DNA of 64,000 nucleotides from Protula sp. h YS-2021 (lineage: Eukaryota; Annelida; Polychaeta; Sabellida; Serpulidae): the NCBI GenBank assembly GCA_949752745.1, contig OX457026.1, forward strand, positions 76,444,775 through 76,508,774. Reading direction: 5' to 3'. The notes under the pieces were generated by a model that saw only the letters and a list, made by a program, of their open reading frames with translations, was not told the DNA's origin and ran no database searches. How positions within the stretch are numbered: the first letter of the stretch is position 1; each line of letters begins with the position of its first letter. Position numbers and translations under genes: made by a program. Positions 35,201 to 46,603 of this stretch are shown here, piece after piece.

Positions 35201-36300
35201 TATATTTTTACGTATTAAAATTTTTTTACTCCTATGTTCAATTCGCGAAAATAAAAACTCGCGAAAATTTTCACTTATGCAGTATCTCTGCGCAATCTAG
35301 CGACCGAAATGCGCATTACATTGAATATCGCTGAGTTTGAATCCATGTTTACACAGTATAAATAACTACTAAATCCGTCTGGATAGAAAAATTCTTTTCA
35401 AAGACAAGACAAATAGGGTCTGTACTGATATTTTGTTCCTAGAAGGGCCTGTGTTGATATGTTGTCCATTAAAATAATATTACACTGTTTTCCCCATTTA
35501 TCCATTGAGTCAATGGGATTTTGTCAAAAAGAGTGTATAATTCTCTTATTGATACGGTGACATATATTTTTTATTTGCTTAAAACATTTCATATGACGTG
35601 TTCTTCAAACAGGGAAAGATGAGGCAATTGTCAATTGTGATTGTGTGTGACTTTTGCATTTTGATGGAAATTTCTTAGTTTTTTTCCAATGGTTTCTTTA
35701 GTAAAAGTACGCGACCTTTCAGTGTCTATTTTTTTGGTAATCTCAGCGAAAAAAAATCCTCTTCAGTTTTAAATTGCACTCATGAAATTTAAAAAATAAT
35801 ACCGTGGTTAGAAAATGTCCAGTTGGCAGATAACTGGAAAATGTTCAGTAGTAAAGTATCCACTTGGCAATGGTTGGTTGGATAGTGTCCGATTGGAAAA
35901 TGTTCAGTTGGAAAGTGTCCGCAGAACAGATCTTGCGCATTGTCCTTCTGCTTTGTAGGAATTCTCAGAACTTTATTGCACTAAACTGTACACTGCAGCA
36001 TTAATTGTGCAGAATGTTCATTATTATGACAAATTTTCCAAAGACATTGAGAGGAGGGGGAGGGGGAGTGGTTATCTGACCATTGTGGTTTTGAAAGAAA
36101 GGGGTTTGTTTTATTTCAGAATGCTGGATAACGACAGGGTCATTGAGCGAGCGAGAAGACTGCAGTATTATGAGAAGCCATGTGTGAAACGACGGAGAAT
36201 CATGTTTGAAAAAGTGAAGCGAATATACAAGAAAGATATGGAAGACAAGACTAGATTTGTGCTTCGCAAGGCTCGAATTGATCCATTTGCTTATGATTGA
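32208..36300 (+). CDS. MRPS21: Mitochondrial ribosomal protein S21 (gene span, 2 exons)
   Basis: bS21m is a small basic protein of the mitochondrial 28S subunit, homologous to bacterial S21. The join 32208-32290 plus 36120-36300 is 264 nt: 87 residues and a stop, the same length as the human protein. Exon 1 reads MRMHYNFFARTVMVKDND. Exon 2 contains LQYYEKPCVKRRR, RIYKKDMEDKTRFVLRKARI and the end DPFAYD. The YYEKPC block and the C-terminal RK-R-DP are family hallmarks. The intron sits at ALNR|ML, where I believe the vertebrate gene also has one. The intron is 3.8 kb and full of mobile elements. Confidence 0.95.
32402..32808. mobile_element. MITE F, copy 1 (MRPS21 intron)
   Basis: The ends gcgttttattggg and ccaataaaacacgg are inverted. 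The inner arms gataatgtttcgaaaatgtt and attttcgaaacattatctgg also pair. A second copy lies in the same orientation at 52481-52872. Confidence 0.75.
33078..33114. repeat. 11-bp hairpin ATGACTCTTGC/GCAAGAGTCAT
   Basis: A perfect stem. The context agtcctagatgactcttgcg resembles the 13-bp hairpin at 34560-34592 and the worn one near 29995, so it is probably one element family's end. Confidence 0.6.
33225..34320. mobile_element. Inverted-repeat element with satellite core (E)
   Basis: Arms of about 195 bp (33225-33420 and 34125-34320) are mutual reverse complements with some divergence: cagataacaatttctgactg, cctcattatcgccc and gctgaggtcgaaaataatgc recur inverted. Between them lie the hairpin GGCCCCAACCCtacaGGGTTGGGGGCC (33428-33454), gtccgtctgtctgtctgtcc, and about four units of 159 bp with the phrases gcgatatctcgagaacgc and gatcttggccaaattggcca. 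An open frame at 33579-34007 exists only because 159 is a multiple of three. Confidence 0.7.
34321..34400 (+). repeat. Second hairpin start of the same satellite family
   Basis: taggccccaacccttcgggc-tagggccta, then gtctgtccgtccgtctgtca and gtcatcgcttta. This is the same leader as element E, but without a following array. Confidence 0.55.
34560..34592. repeat. 13-bp hairpin GACCCTTTCTGTC/GACAGAAAGGGTC
   Basis: A perfect stem around loop CTAGGAA, related to 33078-33114. Confidence 0.7.
34840..35085 (-). CDS. Possible small coding exon inside the MRPS21 intron
   Basis: An open frame from an ATG at 35085 reads MCSSVSSFSPCSSCCTDGIS, KKRSATEGRRTRFKTSQLSD, MQVNYAPLETPLWLCC and ends RLRPSKYYGNDT with TAA. 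The second half has the mixed composition of real protein. A good acceptor (atattttcag) lies just upstream, so it may be the last exon of a nested minus-strand gene rather than a complete gene. I recognise no family and found no partner exon. Confidence 0.35.
   Translation of the reverse strand: MCSSVSSFSPCSSCCTDGISSKKRSATEGRRTRFKTSQLSDMQVNYAPLETPLWLCCAKPNDPQVFTDIRLRPSKYYGNDT
35815..35930. repeat. Iterated gttggaaaatgttcagttgg motif
   Basis: About six iterations of (agt/gt)tgg-aa-tgt-c(c/a) spaced 15-25 bp apart, in the MRPS21 intron. The style matches the iterated terminal repeats of the MULE at 51612-52322, so it may be one end of such an element. Confidence 0.4.
36120..36300 (+). CDS. MRPS21: MRPS21 exon 2 (coding)
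   Basis: 181 nt after the acceptor ttttatttcag. The first base completes the split Arg codon, and the exon ends GCT TAT GAT TGA. Encodes residues 28-87, including YYEKPC and RKARIDPF. Confidence 0.95.
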
Positions 36301-37752
36301 AGAGAAAATAATAACATGTATCACCAATTTATAGATTTTCTTTGTAGTGGGTGGCTTCTTCTGTTTTCTTAATTACAAGGTAATTGGGAATGCGAAGTTG
36401 TATTGTTGGATGATGTTCCAGCCTCTATACAAGATCAATTAGAAAAAATGGTTAGATTAAAGTACAGTTATTTAGAAGTGAAACGTTATTTTTATTGTCA
36501 CCGGCTAAGTCTTGTACCTGCTTCTGAAATGTACTCAGTGATATAAAACTGCGTGTTCAAATCTTGTCATTGTTTTTTCAATCATGCCGATCCGTGTGAT
36601 ATAATGTAAAATTTAAATCTTCAGGGATGTAACTAAAATTGGGTTAAAGTATGAGAAAGTTAAAATTTGCCAAGGTCAGGCTGTTACTATTTAAAAAAAT
36701 TATGAATTTTGTTAAGATTGTAGGGTCTTGGTTTTTATGCAGGTTATGCCTTCAAACACATGAATTTGAACTTGAGATGTTGAAAATTTTATAGATAAAA
36801 ATATGACAAACATTTCTGATATGTGAATGACTTGTACCTGAGATTAAACAGTGCCCCACCGGGGGATACGATGAGTATTTCTTTGGCTAATTGAAGTGTT
36901 TGGTGTAGTTTATTGATAGCATTGATGTGCAGTGTTGGTACGTAGTAGTGGTGTCATTGATCACATTGGTATGCTGGTAGTTAAGAGTGAAAACGGAGTC
37001 ATCGAAGTTTTGATGAACAAAATTTCCATATGTTTGTTGAATTTATTTTTCTGTAAGCTTAATGGTTCTTGATGTTTCATTCAGTAATTTTCAAAATTCT
37101 TAAAATTGGTCTTGAATAAATGCCGATTCCATATATAACCTATCAGCGTTTTCGCCTAGTGTTTGAGCGATATTATAATAAACACTGGTTATAAGAACAA
37201 GACTATATTTTGAAATCGATGATGACTGATGAGAATTCCGAAATATTTATTCTGAATTGTTTGGTAAGGATCTAAATTCTTACACACACATATACACACA
37301 CATATATAATAATAGTAGTAAATAATCAAAATATTGGTATACAAAATAGAAAATGACACAACATTGAAGTTTATTAATCTGAAAATTAACGATGATGTGA
37401 GTGCTGGCTGCATCGCCCCGGAATGTGAATAATTTCACCAACATACTGAATCTCCTTTCATGCTGCCTCTAAGCTCTTGAAATTTCGTTTCTTCGGTGAA
37501 TAGTTAGGAAGCCGTTTAAATATTATGTCGTAACTGTTCAACACTCACAGTATAACAGGATCTTGACGTTATTTTTACCCAGAAGCCGAAATGTTCTGTT
37601 CTGTGCCAAGGGCCCGTGGCAGCCCTGCTCGTGTTAGAGGCTGTAAAAGGGTTGTATCGGATCAATCCATACCCGCTCATGATGTTAGCTAGAACCAATT
37701 GCCGAAAACCATTTTACGTTCCGAATACGACGACGGACTCCACACCGAGTCG
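36301..37752. other. MRPS21 to TMEM151 convergent intergenic region
   Basis: The two genes face each other across 1.45 kb. No coding content is seen. It should contain both 3' UTRs. A gaataaatg at 37113 is a possible MRPS21 polyadenylation signal, but it is 0.8 kb from the stop. Confidence 0.4.
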
Positions 37753-37941
37753 TTACGCTTCGAGTTGCTTAATGATGGCCACGTGGACTTTGCAGCTCTT
37801 TCTCTTGAAAACAATTCTGTAGGGCCATGTAAGCAGCAACATTGTACACACCCAAAACACGAAGACTGACAGCCAACATGGCCTGTTTGTTTCCTCCGAA
37901 CATGCAAGAACATCTCTGTGGAAATCTGGTATGAAGAATTC
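37753..37941 (-). CDS. TMEM151: TMEM151 exon 5 (last)
   Basis: 189 nt after acceptor gtttgtttcag, starting EFFIPDFHRDVLACSEETNR, then a membrane segment and KSCKVHVAIIKQLEA with TAA at 37753-37755. The matching vertebrate block is FREFMVAFPDP---PWYACSS. Confidence 0.88.
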   Translation of the reverse strand, partial: EFFIPDFHRDVLACSEETNRPCWLSVFVFWVCTMLLLTWPYRIVFKRKSCKVHVAIIKQLEA

Positions 37942-40900
37942 CTGAAACAAACAAGTTCGACTTTTTCCGTTGTGTGTTTCAATGTGTACCGTTGCCTGTT
38001 GAGTGTTTCTATCTTTTTTTACCTAATCAGATAAGAAATGGCCAGAACTTCTATGCTTGTCGATAACTCTTTGTTAATCGATATTAGATTACAGGAATTA
38101 GTATATTGTTTATAGCTTATTTGTTTATATGCAAATGAGTCGACGGAAAACTAGATATTAAATTCAAATGTGGTGGTGCTAATAGCCACTTCATGTTGAG
38201 TTACAAACACGACCCCACACCATTTCTACGTATACTATAACTGAACAGAAAACATCGTCATATTTTTGAAATAAGACTACATCATAAGTAGATATGAAAG
38301 CAATGCTGTATATGTTTTGTAGAACGGAATGCGCTGTTTCATGGAGGTACAACTTCCCACAAAAAACCTTACTTTTGGCGATAAAGCGTCATTAATAAAA
38401 ACTACCACTGTATACAAAAGTAGATGAGAATGGAAGGGGTGTGTGTGGGGGGGGAGAGGTTCGGGTGGGGGGGAGAGGTTCAGGGGGGAGGGGGGGTACC
38501 TCCTCGTGTTCCATGAACTCATCACGGCGTCTCGTACGCTCCCGGAAAGCCTGATACTGCTGCAGGTACTGCCGCTTACTCTGTTCATCTTTGAATATGA
38601 ACACTTTGGAACACTCAAACTGAAATAAAAACCGTGCTTCGCGTAACATATCTGCACTGAATGTTTTTGCACATAGTAACCTCATTTTAGATCAGCATTT
38701 TTCGCACAGTTTCATCACTTAATGTCTGCCTAATCTCAGTTTTGCAAATTAAATGCTTGGTAAGACAGTCTCAGTTTCATAGTTTTTACGTCAGAGGGCT
38801 AGTTCAGCTTTGAAATGGGAACCTGTTTCTCTGCAGCTTTAGTCACAGCGTCATAAGGTGGCGAGCCTCAAGTAATCAGCAAATAACAATAGCAAAATAA
38901 AAAAAAACAGCCTGCCCATTTTCCTTTGTTCATGCTTCAATTATTTCTGAATTTCTTTTCCAGGTGATATATTTTTGTGCCTTATGCAAAATGTACGTGC
39001 GCCAAATAATCGGACCGGGGACTTTTAGGAACCCCCCCCCTCCGCCCCCCCCCCCCTCGATGCACAAAATCTATGACGTAACCATTTACATTAACAGCAG
39101 ATGCAAAACCTAGACCCCCACCCCTTTTGTTTGCATGTCCTTGAAGACCCTTTTTCGGTTCATTCGTCAGCCTTGATTTTAAATTTCGGTTGTGAATGCA
39201 CAATGTAATGTTGGGAGTATATAAACATTCATCAGTTGCAGCTACCCAGTAAACACATCGACGTTCGAACACGATGGATAGCCATTGCACCCGATTCCGG
39301 CTTAACGTCGAGTTTTGGTTTATTGAAATCGAAACAAAGTCTACCTTCCTACTTTGGATAGACGTCGATTGCATGACGTCTAATCCATGATGCAAAGGTT
39401 GCAAATGGAAGTCGAAACAACGCCATCTCCCGACGTTGTATAGACTCGCGGAAAGCGACGTTGTACAAACGTCGAGAAAATATTAATTAGAATCGCCGTC
39501 AAGACAGTGACAATAATAGTTTGGACACCCAACCCTTCGGTCACCCGATCATGCAGGATACTTATGAAGTCGATTTCCATGAATATTGTCCAAAATAAGT
39601 GGAAAAAAACTTGCGCGCTCTTGAAATTCTCAATTTTACGTCCTCGTTTTATTGCATTCGTATTTAATGTAAGTGACTTGTCATGGCTAACATTTTCGGT
39701 GAGCGACAACGCAAGGAGGTTGTTTTTCAGCTGTGAGTTCGAGGTCTATGCAACGTCAATTTTTCGACATTCCAACAAACACCTTGACTAGACGTTCGAG
39801 ACGGTTGCATTTTGTTTGCGACCAAAAGCAACGTCTAAACAATGTTGCTTACCCAACGTCTATTCAACGTTGTCAGAGACGTTGGTAAGACGTTGATCTC
39901 TGGTCATGACCAGTCGCAAAGTACAACGAGAGTAAATTTGGTTTCGTCGGGTTGGCGACGTTGAATGCTTACTGGGCACTGTTACCCTATACCACTTGAT
40001 TTAAAATTGCTTATACCACTGTTAGAATAGTGAAATTCGAAGCATACAAAAACAAAAAGTGCTTGCGCAAAACGATCCGTTTCAATACTGCCTACTGCAG
40101 GGCTTTCACAAAAGTACGAAAAAATTGAGTTCTTCCCTGATGTACAATAATTATTACTTTTGGTCATTTCGGGAGGGTAGGGATGTTAAGATAAAATTGT
40201 TTGATGAATCATAAAGCAGTAGAATCCATAGTTCTTGTTTAAAAAAAAACCGTTGAAACCCCTGAAACATTGATAGACTTGCATTCTCTTTTGATCCGAA
40301 GTTTAAACATAAACAATAACGACAAATATGAGATGGCAAATTTCAAAACACTGCTATTCAACCATTTCTCGTTTAAAATGTGACTTTGGAATCAGGCCGC
40401 AATTGTTTAATTCCTGGTTCACAATCAACAAGGTTACACAAGTAAAATAGTTCCTTGATAAATAGCATTATAATAATTGACACAGTTGGTAGAACAACCA
40501 ATAAACAGTGATCAATGTAAAGGTCAGTGATTGCAGTCTGTATTATATAAACATAAATTGTGTGTCCTTGCTTTCCTGGAAAAGTATGGGGTCAAAGGTC
40601 AGCATACCGTCTGTTTGTATTTGGTAAAGAAGTGAGGTGGCCGACTATACCAACCTTTGACAAAGATAGCAAAAAAGTGACGGTTTAGACCTATTTTGGG
40701 TATTAATTTTATGCGTGTGAAAGAAGACTTTAGGTGGAATACAGTACTTTTGGGGCTCGGCATGATGGGGGAAACATCATTTCAGCACAGAGAAACACAT
40801 AAGAAAATTAAATGTGATCTGAGACCACTTGCCCTGGGGAAAATCCCCGGAAAGCCACTTGGCATCATATGTGTCACCATGCGTGTTCAAAAAAAAAAAA

Positions 40901-42228
40901 ACACAGAGAACAGGGGTAATTTTGAAGTCAGACGTGGTCTTCGCGAGTACCAATTTCGTTTAAAACGAGGGTAATTTTCCGCGTTACCCACAAAAATGGA
41001 TGTCTTTCAGAACTGTACTCCGCGTTTGTTTGAAAAAGAGGTTATTATTTCTAACTTGACATTCGTTACTTGTCGCCGTTTTAAAAGTCAAGGACACGCA
41101 TGGTAACCGGTTGGTACCTGAGTGGTCTCCCTTGGGGAATATCCCTACAGTTATATATTTAAAACAAACATTTGCAGTGGTAATATTTTCGCCCAGTAAA
41201 AGGATGCAATACATATTTCACACCATCCTTTATTGTTAGATGTAGTTCAGGAATTCCACTTCTGAAAATTTATTGATCAAAATACTTGTGTGATCAAGCG
41301 TCATAGTGCAAGCAATGGTTATGTAAATTTAACATTGTTCGTCACATGTGACGTCATGAATAAAAGGGTTGTCCCATTGTTTGATCATATTTTTTGGAAG
41401 AAATTGGGAAGTGCCAAAGGGTAAGCATCTACCCACAAATTTGTTGTTGTCATAACCGTAACACCAGCAGCTACTTATTGATTTATTATTTCGTCATTCT
41501 TAACAGAACTATGGGCACGGCTAAAATATCTGTTATTCTAAACTGAAACGAACAAGAGGTTGCTTTGTTCATCCAGAAGGGCAAACTGAAACTTACATAA
41601 GATGAATGTATATATCATATTAAAAAGTCGCGGTCTACCTGCTTGTAAGGTGAAGCAGATCAGGGCAGGGTTATTTCGTAGATTTATGCAAATTTCCTTT
41701 ATTTGCTTACCAGGATTACTGGCTTGTGAAGGAGCGCTTTGATATCTCTCGTGTAGTCTCGCCAGTCACAGAACTGAAACGCTTCTTTATGCATACCAGT
41801 TACGACCCTGGATTTCATGCGCCGTGCTTCCGGTGTTCTCGAATCGGTTTCGCAGGCGTAGTGATAACATTCTGCCTTCCAGCGTATTTGGGGCCTGAAA
41901 TAAAGTTGGTCAACTAGAGCGGATTGTGAACCTTTATGTCAGTGAATAGGGTAAACAGAAATAACATTACATTAATGAATTAAAATATTGTCTTTTCTTA
42001 GTTTGAAAAGCCCGCTATCCCATTAGCAGCTTAACTCGATGGTATTTGCAAGGCAGATACAACTACTATGTTCAAGAAAATATTCTCAAACAGTTTAAAT
42101 TACGGTTTTGAATGCGATCGGACAAAACTAGTTACGTGTGAATTTCATACATGCAGGGACAGGTTTGGAAACTAATTTGTATTTGTTGGGGGTCGGCAGG
42201 GAAGAAATCCAAGGGGTCTGAGCGGTGG

Positions 42229-42298
<70 letters not shown>

Positions 42299-44087
42299 AA
42301 AATTGTCGGGGCCCCATCCGTTAATTTCTCTATTTTCTGTTAGGGTTGCCTAAATCTTTGATATTACAATGCTTTGAGGCATAACTCAGTTTCCAGTTAC
42401 TTCCCATATTATTCAACCTACTCTAAAATAAAAAGAAATGCATCTTACCTCGCATTTCGAAGACGCTCAAAATATGACTGGGCAGATATTTTGCCAGTGT
42501 AGTTTTGCAGTGCCTTGTAAACGTCTGACGTAGCAGCCTCAATAAGGAAAACCAGATAGGACACTGCCGCTACCACAGTTATTGTCAAGAACAAGGCTGA
42601 AACTCGCTCGTCGTTCCCAATAAATCCCAAGTCATGTGTGCATAATATGAGAACGCAGGTGACAAAAACAACGTGAGCAATAATACTCGTTATGATTTTT
42701 ACTCCCGGCAGCAAATTTTGCCGACAGCGCCCTTGATAGCTTAAGGCAATTGGGACCTGTAAAGGCAGAAAAGCAGACCACTTGGTGAGGGAAATGGAAA
42801 ATGCATTAAGAGAAATAGGCAAATTACTGAAAGAAGATCTACATTACAGCTGTGGGCAATGATCATGAACTTCAACAAATCAAAAGCCTTTTTAACAATC
42901 GACGCTTTTCTATCATTTTCAACCTGCAATTGGCGGGTGCTTGGAAAAATCTACTCAGTTCAAAATATGTACCGATTGGCAATTACAGTTAACATGTGAA
43001 AGCAATGCGAATCCTGTTCCAGTGTGTTAACATTTAACACTGCATGTTGCTTCTTACATTTATTATTGTTACTGTGTCATGCAAAAGCAGGCGGTTAATG
43101 TTTTCGTCAGACTTGTGTTTTTTTCACATTGTCGATTTGCTTAGGATGAGCCTAACTGATCCTGGTCAAATTCACGATATGGAAAGCATACACTCTGAAC
43201 TAACGAATCTACCTGGATTAGTTCATTCTAAGCAAAGCTGCAGTACGATCTGCTTAGCTTAGCATAACATTTTCTATAGCGTAATGACGTAACGCTTAAA
43301 TACAAGGTCTTGTTTTGCTGCACAGAGCGTAAGCTAATCCTGAGCAAATCCGTAGGGTAAAAAGGCACGTATTTAGGGAAGCCATGATTAGTTAGGCAGG
43401 ATTTTAAGCCGTAATATGAAAAGAACCTCGCAGGATTCATTAGCTTTGCTTACTTAAGCGTGGTCGTCTGGAAAAAGCTAAGCAAATTCTAAGCTTATAT
43501 GCTTATGAAAAGCTTATGAAAAGATTCGCGAAAGAGCATTACGGTATCATTTCATTCTATTTTAATTGCCTTTGGTATGCTTTTGAACCACAATAGTGAA
43601 ATTTTCCGAAACCGCATTTGTTCAACCCTAGTAAAAATCGATACGTAAAATAACCAGCAACACTTGCTGCAAAGCAAAGGTTTTAGAACAAGACTTAATA
43701 TAAAACCAGAATGGAAAAGAAATATCACTGTTTTCGCATAATAACAAAGTTTTTGTGTAATAATAAATGCTGGTTGTGTTTTCTTTGGTCGTCGCAATCT
43801 CATAAAGTGCTTTTCAGTTTAAAGGACAGATGAATTTAGATGCCTTTATTTGATAGAAATTAAAAAAAAAAGCAATTAGTGTTAGTGCGATAATTACATC
43901 TTTATGTTCCCAGGTGATTTTATCTGTTGAAGTTTTGCTATCGAGAAAAAAATAGAAGCAATGTTATTAGGTTGCTATGATTTTTAGACGGTCGTTTTAC
44001 AAGTGTAAAAGAAATACTTACATTTTCGACGTAATTTGCTTCTGAATCCAAAAGTTTACTGGATACATTTGATCGGCCGCTTTCCAT
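37753..44087 (-). CDS. TMEM151: TMEM151-family membrane protein (gene span, 5 exons)
   Basis: TMEM151 proteins are multi-pass membrane proteins of unknown biochemical function. Joining 44087-44022, 42756-42449, 41894-41711, 38619-38500 and 37941-37753 gives 867 nt: 288 residues and a stop, with every phase consistent. Hydrophobic segments lie at about 43-61, 76-94 and 249-267. Family matches are WKAECYHYACE (TMEM151 has WKA-SYHY), FECSKVFIFKDEQSKRQYL (family RFTKCFSFASVEAENAYL), RDEFMEHEE and CWLSVFVFWVCTMLLLTWPY. It is shorter than the vertebrate proteins (roughly 470-570 residues) because it stops soon after the last membrane segment, lacking their long tail. Confidence 0.9.
38500..38619 (-). 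CDS. TMEM151: TMEM151 exon 4
   Basis: 120 nt, 40 codons, phase 0-0, from acceptor tttatttcag to donor GAG|GTACCC. Reads FECSKVFIFKDEQSKRQYLQ to RRRDEFMEHEE. A G-run minisatellite (38440-38497) begins right after the donor. Confidence 0.88.
39245..39976. mobile_element. AACGTC-rich element with CCCAGTAA ends
   Basis: The ends cccagtaaaca and tgcttactggg are inverted. The interior contains more than a dozen aacgtc/gacgtt motifs, mostly in the outer 200 bp on each side (acgttgtatagact, caacgtctattcaacgttgt). It lies in TMEM151 intron 3. No transposase is seen. Confidence 0.6.
39977..41710. other. Rest of TMEM151 intron 3
   Basis: No gene is recognised. A plus-strand open frame at 40696-40974 has no recognisable family. 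Tract 40860-41140 resembles 26690-26800 (ttttagtt-aaagaggt, agtcaaggacacgcat), so it is a dispersed repeat. Confidence 0.4.
41711..41894 (-). CDS. TMEM151: TMEM151 exon 3 (CYHY motif)
   Basis: 184 nt from acceptor tttatttcag to donor CTG|GTAAGC, phase 2 to 0. Reads PQIRWKAECYHYACETDSRT and ends FCDWRDYTRDIKALLHKPVI plus L. It is hidden behind an antisense open frame. Confidence 0.9.
42232..42296. repeat. (AT)n microsatellite
   Basis: About 32 uninterrupted TA units in TMEM151 intron 2. Confidence 0.95.
42449..42756 (-). CDS. TMEM151: TMEM151 exon 2 (two membrane segments)
   Basis: 308 nt from acceptor gcctttacag to donor AG|GTAAGA, phase 0 to 2. Contains VKIITSIIAHVVFVTCVLIL and ALFLTITVVAAVSYLVFLIE, then SYFERLRNAR, which leads into the WKA-CYHY motif. 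Confidence 0.9.
43135..43353. mobile_element. Small MITE in TMEM151 intron 1
   Basis: gatttgcttaggatgagcct pairs with the right arm aagctaatcctgagcaaatc. About 219 bp long. Similar phrases (aagctaagcaaattctaag) continue to 43500, so neighbouring copies may be nested. Confidence 0.45.
44022..44087 (-). CDS. TMEM151: TMEM151 exon 1
   Basis: 66 nt, ATG GAA AGC to GAA AAT|GTAAGT, phase 0. Encodes MESGRSNVSSKLLDSEANYV plus EN. The vertebrate N-terminus is not conserved, so the start is inferred from frame and donor. Confidence 0.7.
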
Positions 44088-44990
44088 ATCTACAAATATT
44101 GTATATGAGTCATTCTTATTATAAGTAATGACAAAAGCTTTGGTCGTCAGTGTTTTTTCACAGTTTACGCGAACTTAAAAAAAATACTCATCACAAAAAC
44201 CTGAAGTAAATTTTCAAGGCAAATTTTCAGGTCTCGCTGTTATCGATTTTACTTATTTTGAAACATCTTTAATGGAATGTATCACATTTTTACTTTCTGA
44301 AACTTCCGTATGGATGCATTCAATTGAATTTAAAGGAGTCTGGTATAACACCACGTTACTGCACTATAGTACAACAGCCACAGAAACTGCCAGAGACAGA
44401 ATGATTCACGAAGCTGCATCAGTCTTGGGTTCAAGGAAACGTTTCAACGTTAAGTTTTGGCTGGGAACCTATCATTCAAACGATAGTGAAAATTCGGTAA
44501 AATTTTCATTTCCAAGGTGATTAATGCTGAAAGTGGCAAGTAAATTATTTGAAAGCAAAAATATAATTTTTGAAAAGTTAAACCCTCTACATGAACCTTT
44601 ACACTTCTTTCAACCAGTCTATTCCAACGGTGCACATTTCCTCGCATCTCCTCCGGAACGGATAGATATAGAAAAACGAAACTTTTAGACAGTGGACTTT
44701 TAGATCCAGGTGAAATATTGTTTGACGCCATTTTTTAGATTTTTTTTGTTTCTTTAATATTTCTGATGCTGATTTTAACTTCGGTATCCCGACATAATGC
44801 CTCGCGACATGACACCTTGCGACATAACGCCTCGCGACATAACGCCTCGCGTCAAAACGCGTCAAAATGTAAAGTGCGACAGAGCGCCTGACTTTTTGAA
44901 GCAACAATAAAAACACTTAATTCGACTTTCTAAATCTGATTTCATTTAGCCATCTGACAGGGTGTCGCACAAACCACAGCATATATATAT

Positions 44991-45500
44991 AACTAGAAGC
45001 TCATTCCGCTAGCGAAATGTTAAACACTTGACAAAAATTAAAACGCAAAAATACTGGCTTCAATGGGTTATTTCTTGAATAATATATTGCAAACAACACA
45101 GCTTGAATACGTCTTATAAGCCGAGTAGTGTTTAGTTTCTGTTGACTTAAGGTTTTATTGACTGATCTAGCATACACAGTGAGAGCTCGCACAAAGCTCA
45201 CTGAGTAACTGTGTGTGATGTGGCTTAAATGCTACGCATTAACTTGCAAAAAATACACTTTTTCACATGGCGTTTTACCAAAGAAAACGAAATCAAAGAC
45301 GAAAATAAAAAGTGACATGCACATGTTCAGATCAAGCTCTTCATAAGTCCCAAGTTTCATGGTCGTAGGGCCCATAGTGTCAGAGAAGAAGAAGACACAA
45401 AAAATCGGAAAAAGTGTCAAGAAGAAAAAAAAAAGGACGAATTTTGCTCGCACAAATTCATATAACTCTTGCAAGCCAAAGGCTTGTCAAGTGTTAATTA
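44991..45500. mobile_element. TIR element G, copy 1 (nested in MULE 1)
   Basis: Starts aactagaagctcattccgct and ttaaacacttgacaa, and ends ttgtcaagtgttaa. Shares almost all its length with 46821-47343 and 50711-51237, but lacks the far-right arm found in copy 2. Confidence 0.75.
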
Positions 45501-45626
45501 CACCAAATTTACGACTCAAGGTCTGTACACACGTGCACTATATTTACTATTCAACAGTTTAGTTTTTCGTGTTGCTAAACAGAGCTCTCACGGGTTGCAT
45601 CCAAAGCTATATCCAAACTCTTCAGC

Positions 45627-46270
45627 CTATTGCGCATCTCCTTCTTGATGTTCACGATTGATCGCTTTCCAACGTATGCTGTGACCAACACCGCGCAAAA
45701 ACTGAGCAATTGTCATTCGGCCATCAATGTGACCACGGCATATAGTACGCAGAGGCTGTTGAAGGTCTTTGTATTCTCGTCGAACTCTTTTTCTGGGTGA
45801 ATTTCCATTCGCATCCTGTGCTATCGTTGTACGTGCAGCACAATCCTCTTTCTTTAGTGCGCCGATCAGGGTGCCGATGGAAGGATGGGTGTATCCAGTT
45901 ATGAACGAAAACCGATTATCCCAGCCTTCAATCTGTTTGTTGGATCATGGCTCGTCCTGCAAAATAGCGAGGGGAACGTTCCAAAGATTAATAGGAAATC
46001 GTGGTGGGACTCCAAGCAGGCGTCCTACGGCTTCGCCGTTCTGATTGCCATTAACACGGCGGCGGAATGCCCCGGTGACGTATATTGAGGCAAAATATTC
46101 AACTAACGGCGCCTCCGGGGTATTTGCTCCAAGGTATTCCAAACCAGCCTGAACATCTTTCGGGGGGCAAAAACGCCAGTAGCTCGTCGGGCCTTCCACA
46201 AAAATGCGTGAATTCGTCGTCGTCGCGATACTGCTGTACCAAATCGAGATTCACAAGCCTTTATACTTTA
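45627..46270 (-). pseudogene. FLYWCH-type MULE transposase, broken C-terminal part
   Basis: Transposase of the Mutator-like superfamily. Readable pieces are LVNLDLVQQYRDDDEF, then after a frame change CPPKDVQAGLEYLGANTPEA and FASIYVTGAFRR, LWNVPLAILQDEP, then a TGA at 45945-45947 in place of an expected Arg codon, and in the same frame GWDNRFSFITGYTHPSIGTL and QFLRGVGHSIRW, ending at 45627. These match the C-terminal half of FLYWCH-MULE transposases (LWNV---DPRTNN--EGWNN-F). It has at least one frameshift and one nonsense change and no catalytic N-terminal half. Confidence 0.7.
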
Positions 46271-46603
46271 AGAACGACTGGGAATTAGTGTTATCTGCAT
46301 CTGTAGATTAAGCTGGAGAGTGCGAGTGAGGCGTTTTGTCGCACTTTACATTCTGAGGCGTTTTGTCACTGGGCCTTATGTCGCGAGGCGTTTTATCGCG
46401 AGGTATTATGTCGCGAGGTGTTATGAGGCGAGGCGTTTTGTCGGGGATTCTTCTACTGCATTTGGTATAGAAAAAAAATTAAGTTATAAGGAACTTTGGA
46501 TAAATGCCCCAGCAAGTTTTTAATACCATGCCCCTGCCCACCTTGCTGTAATTCACAGTGCCACAATTGAAGTCCACTGTTTAACACGACTATAAAGAAA
46601 GGG

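Larger units (their letters stand above)
44787..46446. mobile_element. MULE 1 with iterated terminal repeats
   Basis: The left terminus (44787-44885) iterates gcgacataacgcctc. The right terminus (46322-46446) iterates gaggcgttttgtcgc, its reverse complement, and both include gtcaaaatgtaaagtgcgac-like sequence. Between them lie a broken transposase on the minus strand and, nested at 44991-45500, a 0.5 kb repeat. MULE-superfamily elements often have long TIRs. No clear 9-bp TSD is seen. Confidence 0.65.

Noticed and set aside
36001..36327. Minus-strand 108-codon frame
   Set aside because: Antisense shadow of MRPS21 exon 2.
41726..41917. Plus-strand 63-codon frame
   Set aside because: Antisense shadow of TMEM151 exon 3.
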